DNA of 64,000 nt. Origin: Arenibacter certesii DSM 19833. Lineage in GTDB: Bacteria > Bacteroidota > Bacteroidia > Flavobacteriales > Flavobacteriaceae. The stretch's first letter is position 1. Every line of letters begins with the position of its first letter. The translations under genes were made by a program, and so were the position numbers. Of this stretch, positions 18,549 to 27,358 are shown in pieces. Location of the stretch: positions 155,464 to 219,463 of the forward strand of contig NZ_AUCB01000004.1 in assembly GCF_000429545.1 (NCBI RefSeq), in the 5' to 3' direction. Under the pieces are notes generated by a model. That model saw only the letters and a program-made list of their open reading frames with translations, did not search any database and was not told the DNA's origin.

Positions 18549-18578
18549 TTGTGAGAATTTATTCTGAGTTTATATTTG
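18549..18578 (+). promoter_or_regulatory. consensus flavobacterial promoter for the porin gene
   Basis: TTG (18549-18551), 19-nt spacer, TATATTTG (18571-18578). This is a full match to the TTG-N19-TAnnTTTG promoter of Bacteroidota and lies 48 bp before the start codon. It is the best promoter in the window. Confidence 0.75.
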
Positions 18579-18626
18579 CACCTGTTTTTTATTAATTATA
18601 ATCAGTCTAAATAAAGATAGTCTTTT

Positions 18627-19805
18627 ATGAAATCATCTATTTATTTTCTAGCCTTAATTTTTAGTGCTACTATGTTAGGGCAAACAAAGAGCGAATCAAT
18701 AGCTCAAACTCCACAAAATAATATAGGTGGAGCGCCGCGTATACAATCCAGTGCTGATGGTTCAGCTTTAACGCTAGGTGGTTATGGGGAAATTTCATAC
18801 AACCAACCGGAAGGTGATAATGGCGAATTAGACATACAGCGATTGGTGCTTATGTTAGGGTATCGTTTCAATGATAAAACCCAATTTTTTACTGAAATCG
18901 AATTTGAGCACGTAGAGGAGGTATATGTAGAGCAGGCTTTTGTAAACTACAACGTTGCCAATAATGTTAACCTTAGGGGAGGTTTAATGTTGGTTCCTAT
19001 GGGTATTATTAATGAGCACCATGAGCCTACAACCTTTAATGGGGTAGAGCGCCCAGCACTAGATAATGTAATTGTTCCTACCACATGGAGGGAGATTGGT
19101 GTTGGAGTTAGTGGTAAGTTAAATAACCTATCAATAGGATACCAGGCTTATATTTTTAACGGATTTAAATCTACCGAGTTTGATGGAGAGGGTGGCGTTT
19201 CCGGTTTTCTAAAAGGATCTAATGGTTTACGTGGAGGAAGACAAAAGGGGATAAAATCTACAGTGGATAGTCCTACCTTTTCTACAAAAATAGATTACTA
19301 TGGTATACTGGGACTTAAACTTGGATTTTCTACCTATTTCGGTAAGACCCAAGCGGCAGATAACGTAGAGAATCTGGAGGGTGCCAACATCGGGATAGCA
19401 ATGTATGGCTTGGATGCACGCTATACTTACGAACGTTTTACAGCGAGAGGACAGTTTATCCATGCTTCTCTTTCCGATACCGATAAATATAATGCCTTAA
19501 CCAGTAAAGATTTAGGTAGTGCATTGCAAGGTTATTATATAGAAGGAGCCTATAATTTATTGCCTACTGATAAGGAGCAGAAATTATATGTTTTTACTAG
19601 ATATGAAAATTATAATACCCATGCCGATACTGCCGGTGGTTTAGTTAAAAATAAAGCTTACGATAGAACCGATGTTACTGCGGGACTAAGTTATCATATT
19701 GCACCCGGTGTGGTTTTGAAAGGGGATTATCAGTTTAGAGATAATGCACTTTCAGGAGATGACGTAAAGAATCGATTAAATCTTGGGATAGGTGTTTGGT
19801 TTTAA
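18627..19805 (+). CDS. outer-membrane porin (OprP/O-like beta-barrel)
   Basis: A 392-residue protein with a signal peptide cut near residue 20, then a linker and a beta-barrel. Alternating strands such as ALTLGGYGEISYNQ, ELDIQRLVLMLGYRFND, KTQFFTEIEFEHVEEVYVEQAFVNY and RGGLMLVPMGIINEHHEPTTFNGVERP resemble the phosphate-selective porin O/P group, and the protein ends with an aromatic Phe (IGVWF), the outer-membrane insertion signal. The solute is not determined. It has its own consensus promoter and a terminator, and is followed by a flavinylation-type gene pair; similar adjacency suggests but does not prove a link. Confidence 0.82.
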   Translation: MKSSIYFLALIFSATMLGQTKSESIAQTPQNNIGGAPRIQSSADGSALTLGGYGEISYNQPEGDNGELDIQRLVLMLGYRFNDKTQFFTEIEFEHVEEVYVEQAFVNYNVANNVNLRGGLMLVPMGIINEHHEPTTFNGVERPALDNVIVPTTWREIGVGVSGKLNNLSIGYQAYIFNGFKSTEFDGEGGVSGFLKGSNGLRGGRQKGIKSTVDSPTFSTKIDYYGILGLKLGFSTYFGKTQAADNVENLEGANIGIAMYGLDARYTYERFTARGQFIHASLSDTDKYNALTSKDLGSALQGYYIEGAYNLLPTDKEQKLYVFTRYENYNTHADTAGGLVKNKAYDRTDVTAGLSYHIAPGVVLKGDYQFRDNALSGDDVKNRLNLGIGVWF

Positions 19806-19852
19806 AAGCAGGAGTATTCGGTAATTGTTGTCAATTTTATTTTAACGACATT

Positions 19853-19899
19853 AAATTCCGATAGGGTCACTTTTTTGAGACTGATATCGGAATTTTTTT
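19853..19899 (+). terminator. intrinsic terminator after the porin gene
   Basis: AAATTCCGATA (19853-19863) and TATCGGAATTT (19885-19895) form a perfect 11-bp stem with a 21-nt loop, followed by a T-run. Confidence 0.75.
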
Positions 19900-20118
19900 C
19901 TGCTCGTTATTAGCGGAAGCTAATGCTAACGCTTGATGTTAGTCAATTACCTCGTAGTTAATCCATAAAATACAGGGCGAGTGACTACGATTTCAAAACC
20001 ACGCCCGCCCCATCGGAAATGGCAAGTGAGCGTAGGGACATTCAAATCTCACTTAGAGAATAAATTATTTTTCTATTACTCTGTGTTCAGATTATTATTA
20101 AAAATGATTCTAAATTAG

Positions 20119-20126
20119 TATTTTTG
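20119..20126 (+). promoter_or_regulatory. -7 element abutting the FMN-binding gene start
   Basis: TATTTTTG ends only 4 nt before ATG 20131. With the usual distance from this element to the transcription start, the mRNA would be almost leaderless. Confidence 0.45.
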
Positions 20127-20130
20127 ACGC

Positions 20131-20667
20131 ATGATAAACCGAATTAAAACAACGGGTCTATTCCTATTAATTAGTATGCTCTTAATGGGAAGCGGACTTC
20201 CAAAGCAGCTACAAAAAAGAGTAGAGAAGGAGATAGAGAAGGTTTTCGAGATTGAGAATATCGCAATGAAACCCGTTTCTATACCCGATGCAACCAATAG
20301 ATCACTCCCTACAAAAATTACAACTGATAATTTCTTTAAACTGGAAAAAGGCTCAAGGCTTATTGGATATTTTTATGTGGGAAATGCGCCTAGCAAAACG
20401 GCGATATTTGATTATTTGGTCGTGTTTGATGCCAATTTAACGGTAGTACACTCCAAAGTTTTAGTATATCGGGAAGAATATGGTGGTGAGATAGGTAGTA
20501 AAAGGTGGTTGCAGCAGTTTATAGGGAAATCTGGAAAGGATAGGGTAGATCATACTACCAATATAGATGGTATTTCTGGTGCTACTATTTCTGTTCGCTC
20601 TATGACAAATTCCATGGATAATTTGTTGCAAACTATAGGGATCCTTCAAAATAAAAAACTGCTTTAA
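20131..20667 (+). CDS. FMN-binding (flavinylated) exported protein
   Basis: A 178-residue exported or membrane-anchored protein with an N-terminal hydrophobic segment (about 8-22) and a C-terminal FMN-bind domain like those of NqrC/RnfG. The motif DGISGATIS (Asp146...Ser149-Gly-Ala-Thr152) matches the Dxx(S/T)GAT acceptor to whose Thr the transferase ApbE attaches FMN. Such domains shuttle electrons outside the cytoplasm. The next gene overlaps it by one base (TAATG), so the pair is translationally coupled. No apbE is in the window. The upstream region KQLQKRVEKEIEKVFEIENI resembles the first helix of NqrC-like proteins. Confidence 0.85.
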   Translation: MINRIKTTGLFLLISMLLMGSGLPKQLQKRVEKEIEKVFEIENIAMKPVSIPDATNRSLPTKITTDNFFKLEKGSRLIGYFYVGNAPSKTAIFDYLVVFDANLTVVHSKVLVYREEYGGEIGSKRWLQQFIGKSGKDRVDHTTNIDGISGATISVRSMTNSMDNLLQTIGILQNKKLL

Positions 20668-21170
20668 TGAATTATAACGGCTTGCTAATAAATTTGCCTA
20701 CTGGCATAAAGTGGTTTGTAGGTTCATTTGTACTGGTACTCAGTATTGGGTTTTATACCGGCTTGCTGTTTGTTTCCAATGCCACTTCTACCTCTAGTAG
20801 TGGTTTAGTAGAAAACTATTTGGGAAATGAGGAAAATGACGACGCGGAAATTATGAAATTTAAAAAAGGGGATAGGGAAATGCTGACCATAATACATACC
20901 CATGTCTTATCTATGTCGTTCATTTTTTTTCTTCTTGGTGGATTGGTATGGATTGCCAAACTGCCACATAAATTAAAGATGTTTCTCACTATAGAACCGC
21001 TCATTTCTGTGTTGTTAACATTTGGCGGTATCTATTTAATGTGGTCCGGATGGCTATGGATGAAATATGTGGTAATGTTTTCTGGTTTTTTAATGACGCT
21101 CACCTTTAGTGTATCGGCAATTCTAGTGGTTTATCAACTGTTTTTGAAACCCTCCACTGTCATTAAATGA
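20667..21170 (+). CDS. four-helix membrane protein paired with the flavoprotein
   Basis: A 167-residue integral membrane protein with about four hydrophobic helices: about 15-36, 80-96, 104-124 and 130-155. After helix 1 there is an acidic, Ser/Thr-rich loop (about 38-70). HTHVLS at the start of helix 2 gives two histidines at the membrane edge, and a further His lies in LPHK, so haem or quinone interaction is possible but unproven. The ATG overlaps the preceding stop (TAATG), so it is made with the FMN-binding protein and likely works with it, for example as its electron donor. I do not recognise a named family. Confidence 0.65.
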   Translation: MNYNGLLINLPTGIKWFVGSFVLVLSIGFYTGLLFVSNATSTSSSGLVENYLGNEENDDAEIMKFKKGDREMLTIIHTHVLSMSFIFFLLGGLVWIAKLPHKLKMFLTIEPLISVLLTFGGIYLMWSGWLWMKYVVMFSGFLMTLTFSVSAILVVYQLFLKPSTVIK

Positions 21171-21201
21171 AATATGTGATTATTTTTATTTCATAATGTA
21201 G

Positions 21202-21209
21202 TATATTTG
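21202..21209 (+). promoter_or_regulatory. -7 promoter element for guaB
   Basis: TATATTTG matches TAnnTTTG, 23 nt before ATG 21233. No clear TTG -33 element. Confidence 0.45.
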
Positions 21210-21232
21210 CACGCAATTAATCTCTAATTGCT

Positions 21233-22705
21233 ATGAAAGCTCACCTAGATAAAATTGTTGGCGAAGGTCTAACTTACGATGATGTACTATTAGTACCAGC
21301 CTTTTCCGAGGTGCTTCCTCGGGAAGTCAACATTCAAACAAAGTTCACTAGAAACATTACTATTAACGTTCCAATTGTTTCCGCAGCTATGGATACAGTA
21401 ACGGAATCACGTATGGCTATTGCTATGGCCCGTGAAGGAGGAATAGGAGTGCTGCATAAAAATATGTCCATTCAAGATCAGGCCGAAAAGGTGCGACGTG
21501 TTAAACGTGCAGAAAGCGGTATGATCTTAGATCCTATTACGCTTCCATTAAATTCTAGTGTTCGCGATGCCAAAGCCTATATGAAAGATTATAGCATTGG
21601 TGGTATCCCTATAGTGGATGCTGAGGGTAAATTGATCGGAATAGTGACCAACAGGGATCTTCGTTTCGAGAAAGATAATGAACGCCCTATATCGGAGGTT
21701 ATGACCCATAAAAATCTAGTTACTGTTGCAGAGGGTACCTCTTTGGAACAGGCTGAAGATATTTTGCAAAAACATAAGATTGAGAAGCTCCCCGTTGTAA
21801 ATAAGGACGATGTGTTAGTTGGACTTATAACTTTCAGAGACATTACCAAATTAACACAGAAGCCAATAGCGAATAAGGATCAGTACGGAAGACTACGTGT
21901 TGCTGCAGCCTTAGGTGTTACTGCTGATGCCCTAGATAGAACAGAGGCTTTAGTAGCTGCAGGGGTCGATGCTGTTATTATTGATACTGCCCACGGACAT
22001 ACCAAAGGGGTGGTCCAAGTATTGAACTTGGTTAAAAGCAAATTTCCTGATTTAGATGTTATTGTGGGGAATATTGCTACTGCTGAAGCTGCTAAATATT
22101 TGGTTGATGCTGGTGCAGATGCCGTTAAGGTGGGAATAGGTCCTGGGTCTATTTGTACAACTAGAGTGGTTGCAGGGGTTGGTTTTCCTCAGTTTTCTGC
22201 AGTTATGGAAGTTGCAGCGGCTATTAAAGGAAGTGGCATTCCTGTTATAGCAGATGGAGGGATCCGATACACTGGTGATATCCCTAAAGCTATCGCTGCT
22301 GGTGCCGATTCGGTTATGTTAGGCTCTTTATTGGCAGGAACAAAGGAATCTCCTGGTGAGACCGTTATATATGAAGGTCGTAAGTATAAGACATATAGAG
22401 GAATGGGTTCTGTTGAGGCCATGAGACAAGGGAGTAAGGATCGCTATTTCCAAGATGTAGAAGACGATATTAAGAAATTGGTGCCGGAAGGTATTGTAGG
22501 TCGTGTTCCTTATAAAGGTGATTTGTATGAAAGTATCCATCAATTTATTGGCGGTCTGCGTGCAGGAATGGGTTATTGTGGGGCAAAGGATATTGCCACC
22601 TTACAGGATACCGGAAGATTTGTTAAGATTACCTCTAGTGGTATTAATGAGAGTCATCCACATGATGTAACCATTACCAAGGAATCTCCAAACTACAGCA
22701 GATAA
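21233..22705 (+). CDS. guaB: IMP dehydrogenase
   Basis: A 490-residue enzyme that oxidises IMP to XMP, the committed step of guanine nucleotide synthesis. The N-terminal [15 protein letters not shown] and [26 protein letters not shown] match the barrel start. Two CBS domains lie at about 95-215 and can bind adenine or guanine nucleotides as regulators. The catalytic loop is [20 protein letters not shown] with the catalytic Cys; [26 protein letters not shown] and the flap (RYFQ...[10 protein letters not shown]) are complete. A strong bidirectional terminator follows. Confidence 0.97.
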   Translation: MKAHLDKIVGEGLTYDDVLLVPAFSEVLPREVNIQTKFTRNITINVPIVSAAMDTVTESRMAIAMAREGGIGVLHKNMSIQDQAEKVRRVKRAESGMILDPITLPLNSSVRDAKAYMKDYSIGGIPIVDAEGKLIGIVTNRDLRFEKDNERPISEVMTHKNLVTVAEGTSLEQAEDILQKHKIEKLPVVNKDDVLVGLITFRDITKLTQKPIANKDQYGRLRVAAALGVTADALDRTEALVAAGVDAVIIDTAHGHTKGVVQVLNLVKSKFPDLDVIVGNIATAEAAKYLVDAGADAVKVGIGPGSICTTRVVAGVGFPQFSAVMEVAAAIKGSGIPVIADGGIRYTGDIPKAIAAGADSVMLGSLLAGTKESPGETVIYEGRKYKTYRGMGSVEAMRQGSKDRYFQDVEDDIKKLVPEGIVGRVPYKGDLYESIHQFIGGLRAGMGYCGAKDIATLQDTGRFVKITSSGINESHPHDVTITKESPNYSR

Positions 22706-22726
22706 GTTGTAAAAAATCACTTGTAT

Positions 22727-22765
22727 AAAATATAAAAAGCCCCAAGAAGGGGCTTTTTATATTTT
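22727..22765. terminator. bidirectional intrinsic terminator between guaB and a thioredoxin gene
   Basis: AAAATATAAAAAGCCCC (22727-22743) is perfectly complementary to GGGGCTTTTTATATTTT (22749-22765) with loop AAGAA. U-rich tails exist on both strands, and the two flanking genes converge on it. Confidence 0.92.
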
Positions 22766-22784
22766 ATGTTTGTAGGTATTGTAG

Positions 22785-23312
22785 TTATTTGGTTTCGTTG
22801 CTATACGCTTGCCAATCTTTTTCTTTGTGGATATCCTCACCAAAATATTTGGCGATTTTTAAGAAGGGTTCTGGTTTTTGATATCCGGGAACTGGAGATA
22901 GCATATTTACTTTCTCATCCAAGAAAATGGTGGTGGGATAGCTTAGTTTTCCTTGCATTAGAGCAGCTGCAAACTCGTGGTACCCGCTTTTCCCAGATGC
23001 AACAAACTTAAAAGTCTGTCCTTTATATTCTATGGGGTCTTTTTGCTCCCCATCAAGTTTTACCATATAGTATTTTTGGGACATGTATTCTGCAACCTTA
23101 GGGTCTTGAAACGTGTCCTTATCCATTTTTTTGCACCATCCGCACCAATCGGTATAGACGTCAACAAATATTTTCTTTGGATTTTTATCAGTTTCTGCCA
23201 GTTTTACGGCCTCTTCCCAGCTCATCCATTCTACAGTCTGAGCCGTACCACTATATGGGATTAGGGCTAAACTGAATAATGCGATAAAGGTGTAAACGGA
23301 TCTTTTTACCAT
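22785..23312 (-). CDS. exported thioredoxin-fold protein with CGWC motif
   Basis: The 175-residue product has a signal peptide (MVKRSVYTFIALFSLALIPYSGTAQ) and a thioredoxin domain with DVYTDWCGWCKKMDKDTF (Cys57, Cys60), then a cis-proline in KLSYPTTIFLD. This is the DUF255/thioredoxin_7-like periplasmic group often called thioredoxin family or DsbD-gamma-like proteins, which probably reduce disulfides outside the cytoplasm. A longer frame exists, but ATG 23312 gives a proper signal peptide and TAAGTTTG (23323-23316, minus strand) directly before it looks like a -7 element. lysA ends 64 bp upstream on the same strand. Confidence 0.88.
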   Translation of the reverse strand: MVKRSVYTFIALFSLALIPYSGTAQTVEWMSWEEAVKLAETDKNPKKIFVDVYTDWCGWCKKMDKDTFQDPKVAEYMSQKYYMVKLDGEQKDPIEYKGQTFKFVASGKSGYHEFAAALMQGKLSYPTTIFLDEKVNMLSPVPGYQKPEPFLKIAKYFGEDIHKEKDWQAYSNETK

Positions 23313-23375
23313 AGTCAAACTTATTTTTGTGTTTTGTCGCGTTAGTATTGACATCCTAACGGAAAAAATCAAGAT

Positions 23376-24617
23376 TTATTTTGCAGTCGCTTTTTCAGGA
23401 GCAGGAGCAAATAACTCTTTTACATCTACTTGGTTCTTAATTAAGTCCTCAAAAGTTTCGCGTTCTCTTATTAATATCGCCTTACCTTCATGCCAAAGCA
23501 CCTCTGCAGGTCTATATCTAGAGTTGTAATTACTGGCCATGGTAAAGCAATAGGCACCAGCATTTCTAAAGCAAAGAATATCGCCCTCGCTAATCTCTTT
23601 TATCCTTTTATTGCTAGCGAATGTATCCGTCTCACAGATATAACCTACGACGGAGTAGTACCGTTCACGTCCGTTTGGATTGGAAATATTCTCTATAAAA
23701 TGAGTTGCACCATAAAGCATAGGTCGGATTAAATGATTGAATCCAGAATCTACACTAGCGAATACTGTAGAAGTAGTTTGTTTAACCACATTCACTTTTG
23801 CCAAGAAAAATCCAGCTTCACTAACCAAAAACTTTCCTGGTTCAAAAGCCAGCGTAAGTTCTCTTCCGTACTCCTTGCAGAATGCGTTAAAACGTTGGGT
23901 TAATTTGCTGCCCAATTCTTCTACATTGGTCTCAATATCACCGTCTTTGTAAGGAACTTTAAAGCCACTGCCAAAATCGATAAACTCTAAGTTGTCAAAA
24001 TTCTTGGCAGTTTCAAACAAAATTTCTGAAGCATATAAAAACACATCAATATCCAAAATATCACTCCCGGTATGCATGTGTATCCCATTAACGTTCATGT
24101 TTGTCAACTTAACAATACGGAGCAAATGTGGAATTTGATGGATACTAATTCCAAATTTGGAATCGATATGTCCTACGGATATATTGGAGTTTCCACCTGC
24201 CATAACATGTGGGTTAATCCTAATGCAAACAGGAACATTAGGATGTTTGCTGCCAAACTGTTCCAAGATAGATAAGTTGTCAATATTTATGCGAACCCCT
24301 AATGCGGAAGCTTCTTCAATCTCCTCTAAAGATACCCCATTAGGCGTATAGATAATATCGCTGGGCTTAAATCCGGCCAATAATCCAAGTCGGACTTCCT
24401 GTATGGAAACGGTATCTAATCCACTGCCCAAGCTGTTCATTAACCTTAAAATAGTTATGTTGGAAAGCGCTTTGGCGGCATAATTTAATTGTAATTTTTT
24501 TACACCTTTAAATGCATTGGTCAATCGGTGGAATTGGGAAATTATTTTCTCCGAATCGTAAACATATACTGGATCCCCGTAAGTTTTTGCTATCTTTAAT
24601 AGATCAGTTCGTTGCAT
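23376..24617 (-). CDS. lysA: diaminopimelate decarboxylase
   Basis: A 413-residue PLP enzyme converting meso-diaminopimelate to lysine. The PLP lysine is Lys49 in LNYAAKALSN; HMHTGSDI, EFIDFGSGFKVPY and AFEPGKFLVSEAG bind the cofactor phosphate and substrate, and CETDTFA carries the active-site Cys contributed across the dimer. The C-terminus is Pro/Ala/Lys-rich. A minus-strand -7 element (TAGATTTG, 24642-24635) is 17 nt before ATG 24617. dapD of the same pathway lies elsewhere in the window (about 50.2 kb). Confidence 0.95.
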   Translation of the reverse strand: MQRTDLLKIAKTYGDPVYVYDSEKIISQFHRLTNAFKGVKKLQLNYAAKALSNITILRLMNSLGSGLDTVSIQEVRLGLLAGFKPSDIIYTPNGVSLEEIEEASALGVRINIDNLSILEQFGSKHPNVPVCIRINPHVMAGGNSNISVGHIDSKFGISIHQIPHLLRIVKLTNMNVNGIHMHTGSDILDIDVFLYASEILFETAKNFDNLEFIDFGSGFKVPYKDGDIETNVEELGSKLTQRFNAFCKEYGRELTLAFEPGKFLVSEAGFFLAKVNVVKQTTSTVFASVDSGFNHLIRPMLYGATHFIENISNPNGRERYYSVVGYICETDTFASNKRIKEISEGDILCFRNAGAYCFTMASNYNSRYRPAEVLWHEGKAILIRERETFEDLIKNQVDVKELFAPAPEKATAK

Positions 24618-24634
24618 TTTATCTGAATTTTAAG

Positions 24635-24642
24635 CAAATCTA
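24635..24642 (-). promoter_or_regulatory. -7 promoter element for lysA
   Basis: TAGATTTG on the minus strand matches TAnnTTTG, 17 nt before the lysA ATG. Confidence 0.45.
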
Positions 24643-24771
24643 GACTACTTCTCGTTAGATAGCAAAAATATTATGGTATATTAGAATAATGTAACAGAAT
24701 GTTATATTTAAAACAATATATAGTTTCGCTCTCTCTGCTCTAAGGGAGGGAGTTTATAAAAAATAAAAAGT

Positions 24772-25410
24772 ATGTGGTTGCCAATGTTTCCTTTAGAGTC
24801 GATCTTTTTCCCAGGTGAAACGGTTCACTTACATATTTTTGAAGATCGCTACAAGGAATTGATCAGCGATGTTAAAGGAGGGGATAGATTGTTTGGCACC
24901 CCCGTCTATATCTCAGAGAAGATTGAAGTTGGGACGGAAATGAAATTGGAGGGTATAAGAAAGACGTATCTTGATGGAAAGCTAGATATAGTTTGTAGCG
25001 CTCTAAGGGTATTTAAAATTAATTCCTTTCAAAATACGGTGCACCTTAAGAAGTATGCTGGGGGAGGGGTTTCATTTTTAGCGTACCATGAAGATGGGTC
25101 GGATGCGGATATAATAGAGGTACTCCAATTGGTGGCCAAATTGTATGAGTTAATGGGTACAGCTGTTTTGGTTAACGATACTGGAAATCTGGATCTGCAT
25201 TTATGGGTACATAAAATTGGTTTATCCTTAGCTCAGGAATACCTGTTGCTTCAAATGGATTATGAGAGTGAGCGTCTTCGGTTTCTACGTGCACATTTGC
25301 GTAATATGATCCAGGTTTTGGTACAGGTAGATCGGGCAAAGGAAATGATTGGAATGAATGGTCATTTTAAAAGCTTTGACCCATTGGATTTCAAGAGTTT
25401 TAAATTTTAA
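24772..25410 (+). CDS. LON substrate-binding-domain protein
   Basis: A 212-residue cytosolic protein made only of the N-terminal substrate-binding domain of Lon protease (PUA-like, about 4-110) plus a helical C-terminal part (about 120-200). LPMFPLESIFFPGETVHLHIFEDRYKELI is the LON-domain signature. No AAA+ or protease domain follows, as in other stand-alone LON-domain proteins. Its role is unknown; substrate or peptide binding is plausible. Monocistronic. Confidence 0.87.
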   Translation: MWLPMFPLESIFFPGETVHLHIFEDRYKELISDVKGGDRLFGTPVYISEKIEVGTEMKLEGIRKTYLDGKLDIVCSALRVFKINSFQNTVHLKKYAGGGVSFLAYHEDGSDADIIEVLQLVAKLYELMGTAVLVNDTGNLDLHLWVHKIGLSLAQEYLLLQMDYESERLRFLRAHLRNMIQVLVQVDRAKEMIGMNGHFKSFDPLDFKSFKF

Positions 25411-25586
25411 AAAATTATTGCTGTAATTGGTTTAGAATATAACATTCTTAAAATGTGCTAGTTGTGTGGTATTGTGTAGCGTATTTTGACTTAAACTATA
25501 ACCTTAATGTTTTCTGATTTATTTAATTAGGGTAAATCCGTTGCGTTTGCTATTTTTGCAACGTAACAAATAGATACCTATAATTT

Positions 25587-26780
25587 ATGAACCTTCACGA
25601 ATATCAGGGAAAAGAGATTTTAGCAAGTTTTGGAGTGCGTATTCAACGCGGAGTTGTTGCACATAATGCAAAGGAAGCTGTAGAGGCTGCCAAACAATTA
25701 ACGCAGGAAACCGGGACCGGCTGGCATGTAATAAAGGCTCAGGTCCATGCTGGAGGGCGTGGTAAAGGTGGCGGTGTTAAACTAGCCAAGAACCTACGGG
25801 AGGTTGAGGAGATCGCAGGAAACATTATTGGAATGAACCTTGTGACCCCACAAACTTCTGCAGAAGGGAAAAAGGTGCATAAGGTTTTAGTAGCAGAAGA
25901 TGTTTATTATCCCGGAGATAGCGAGACCAGTGAATTTTATATGTCCGTCTTGCTAAATAGAGCAACCGGTAGGAATATGATTATGTATTCAACCGAAGGC
26001 GGAATGGATATTGAGGAAGTAGCAGAAAGTACTCCACACCTTATTTTTACGGAAGAAATAAACCCTGCAACGGGATTGCTTCCTTTTCAAGCTAGAAAGA
26101 TTGCCTTTAATTTAGGCCTCTCAGGAACCGCATTTAAAGAAATGACAAAATTTGTGTCTAGCCTATACAAAGCGTATATGGAAAGTGATGCAAGTATGTT
26201 CGAGATAAATCCAGTTTTAAAGACTTCGGATGATAAGATTATGGCAGTAGATGCAAAAGTAGCTATTGATGATAATGCGTTATATAGAAGAAAGCAGTAT
26301 TCCGAAATGAGGGATCTTAGAGAGGAGAACCCAATAGAATTAGAAGCACGTGCAGTAGGTCTTAACTATGTGGATCTTGATGGTAACGTTGGATGTATGG
26401 TAAACGGAGCTGGATTGGCTATGGCTACTATGGATTTAATTAAAATGGCCGGGGGTGAACCTGCAAACTTTTTGGATGTAGGTGGTACTGCAGATGCAAA
26501 AAGAGTGGAAGAAGCCTTTAGGATTATTCTAAAAGATTCAGCTGTAAAATGTATCCTTATCAATATTTTTGGAGGAATAGTACGTTGTGATAGGGTAGCA
26601 CAAGGAGTTGTTGATGCCTATAAGAATATGGGAGATGCAATCAAAATTCCAATCATTGTTAGATTGCAAGGTACCAATGCCGAATTGGCAAAGGAGATTT
26701 TGGATAACTCAGGATTGGCTGTTCATTCTGCCGTTCTTTTCCAAGAGGCCGCTGATAAGGTAAAGGAGGTTTTAGCCTAA
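25587..26780 (+). CDS. sucC: succinyl-CoA synthetase (ADP-forming) beta subunit
   Basis: A 397-residue ATP-grasp subunit of succinyl-CoA ligase in the TCA cycle. MNLHEYQGKEILASFGV opens the ATP-grasp fold; KAQVHAGGRGKGGGVKLA binds nucleotide; FEINPVLKTSDDKIMAVDAKVAIDDNALYR holds the Mg/ATP site; and GNVGCMVNGAGLAMATMDLIKMAGG and NIFGGIVRCDRVAQG form the CoA-ligase domain. The alpha subunit gene (sucD) is not adjacent, as is common in Bacteroidota. A terminator follows. A candidate -7 element TATTTTTG lies at 25551-25558. Confidence 0.97.
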   Translation: MNLHEYQGKEILASFGVRIQRGVVAHNAKEAVEAAKQLTQETGTGWHVIKAQVHAGGRGKGGGVKLAKNLREVEEIAGNIIGMNLVTPQTSAEGKKVHKVLVAEDVYYPGDSETSEFYMSVLLNRATGRNMIMYSTEGGMDIEEVAESTPHLIFTEEINPATGLLPFQARKIAFNLGLSGTAFKEMTKFVSSLYKAYMESDASMFEINPVLKTSDDKIMAVDAKVAIDDNALYRRKQYSEMRDLREENPIELEARAVGLNYVDLDGNVGCMVNGAGLAMATMDLIKMAGGEPANFLDVGGTADAKRVEEAFRIILKDSAVKCILINIFGGIVRCDRVAQGVVDAYKNMGDAIKIPIIVRLQGTNAELAKEILDNSGLAVHSAVLFQEAADKVKEVLA

Positions 26781-26803
26781 GAATTTTAATATTCAACATA
26801 TTT

Positions 26804-26837
26804 AAAAAGCAGTTCCAATTTGGAACTGCTTTTTTTT
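26804..26837 (+). terminator. intrinsic terminator after sucC
   Basis: AAAAAGCAGTTCCAA and TTGGAACTGCTTTTT form a near-perfect stem followed by a T-run. Confidence 0.9.
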
Positions 26838-26969
26838 ATGCCTATTTACTTTGTGTTAAATACTTGTTAAAATAAATAACAGGCGTAACAATTTTTTATG
26901 ATCCGCGTCTCTTATGTGTATCTAATCAATACGTTAAACAATTTTTCATCAATCTAAAAAACAATCATC

Positions 26970-27308
26970 ATGAGAAAATTTAATTTAATTCTTGTAGCTG
27001 TAATGCTACTTTCTATCGGTAGTATTTCTGCGAATAGTCGTTTAGACGATAAACCTGCTAAATCTTTGTCACAGCAAATTAAGGAATTATTATCCAATAA
27101 TGCACTTAGGGTTCCATTGGATGCAGAGATGAGCGGTGTAGTGTATTTTACAGTAAATTCTGAAAAGGAAATGGTGGTACTTTCTGTGCTGACTAATGAA
27201 GAGGCGTTGGAATCCTATGTAAAGGGTAGGCTTAATTACATTAAAGTAGAGTGCTCCGATTATGAGATGGGGATAACCTATAAGATTCCCGTTAGGATTA
27301 AAGGTTAA
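26970..27308 (+). CDS. small exported protein, flavobacterial family of unknown function
   Basis: A 112-residue protein with a clean signal peptide (MRKFNLILVAVMLLSIGSISA) and a compact alpha/beta body: PLDAEMSGVVYFTVNSEKEMVVLSVLTNEEALESYVKGRLN then a final VRIKG. The pattern 'G-x-V-x-F-x-V-N-x-E-K-E-x-V-V-L-S-V' recalls small periplasmic proteins distantly similar to TonB C-terminal-like folds that are frequent in Flavobacteriaceae, but no function is known. Own terminator downstream. Confidence 0.65.
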   Translation: MRKFNLILVAVMLLSIGSISANSRLDDKPAKSLSQQIKELLSNNALRVPLDAEMSGVVYFTVNSEKEMVVLSVLTNEEALESYVKGRLNYIKVECSDYEMGITYKIPVRIKG

Positions 27309-27324
27309 TATAATCTGTTGTTAG

Positions 27325-27358
27325 AAAAAGTCCTGAATGATTCTCAGGACTTTTTTTT
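27325..27358. terminator. bidirectional terminator between convergent genes
   Basis: AAAAAGTCCTGA (27325-27336) pairs with TCAGGACTTTTT (27344-27355), followed by a T-run. It overlaps the stop of the leftward DUF1456 gene. Confidence 0.85.

Larger units (their letters stand above)
19806..20130. other. 325-bp gap: terminator plus a GC-richer hairpin-rich stretch
   Basis: No coding sequence. After the porin terminator, 19900-20060 is clearly richer in G+C than its surroundings and holds nested pairings: CGTAGT (about 19952) with ACTACG (about 19985); GGGCG with CGCCC across 19976-20010; AAGTGAG (about 20025) with CTCACTT (about 20049). It may be a small RNA or a structured element. The last 70 bp are AT-rich and carry the promoter element of the next gene. 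Confidence 0.4.
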
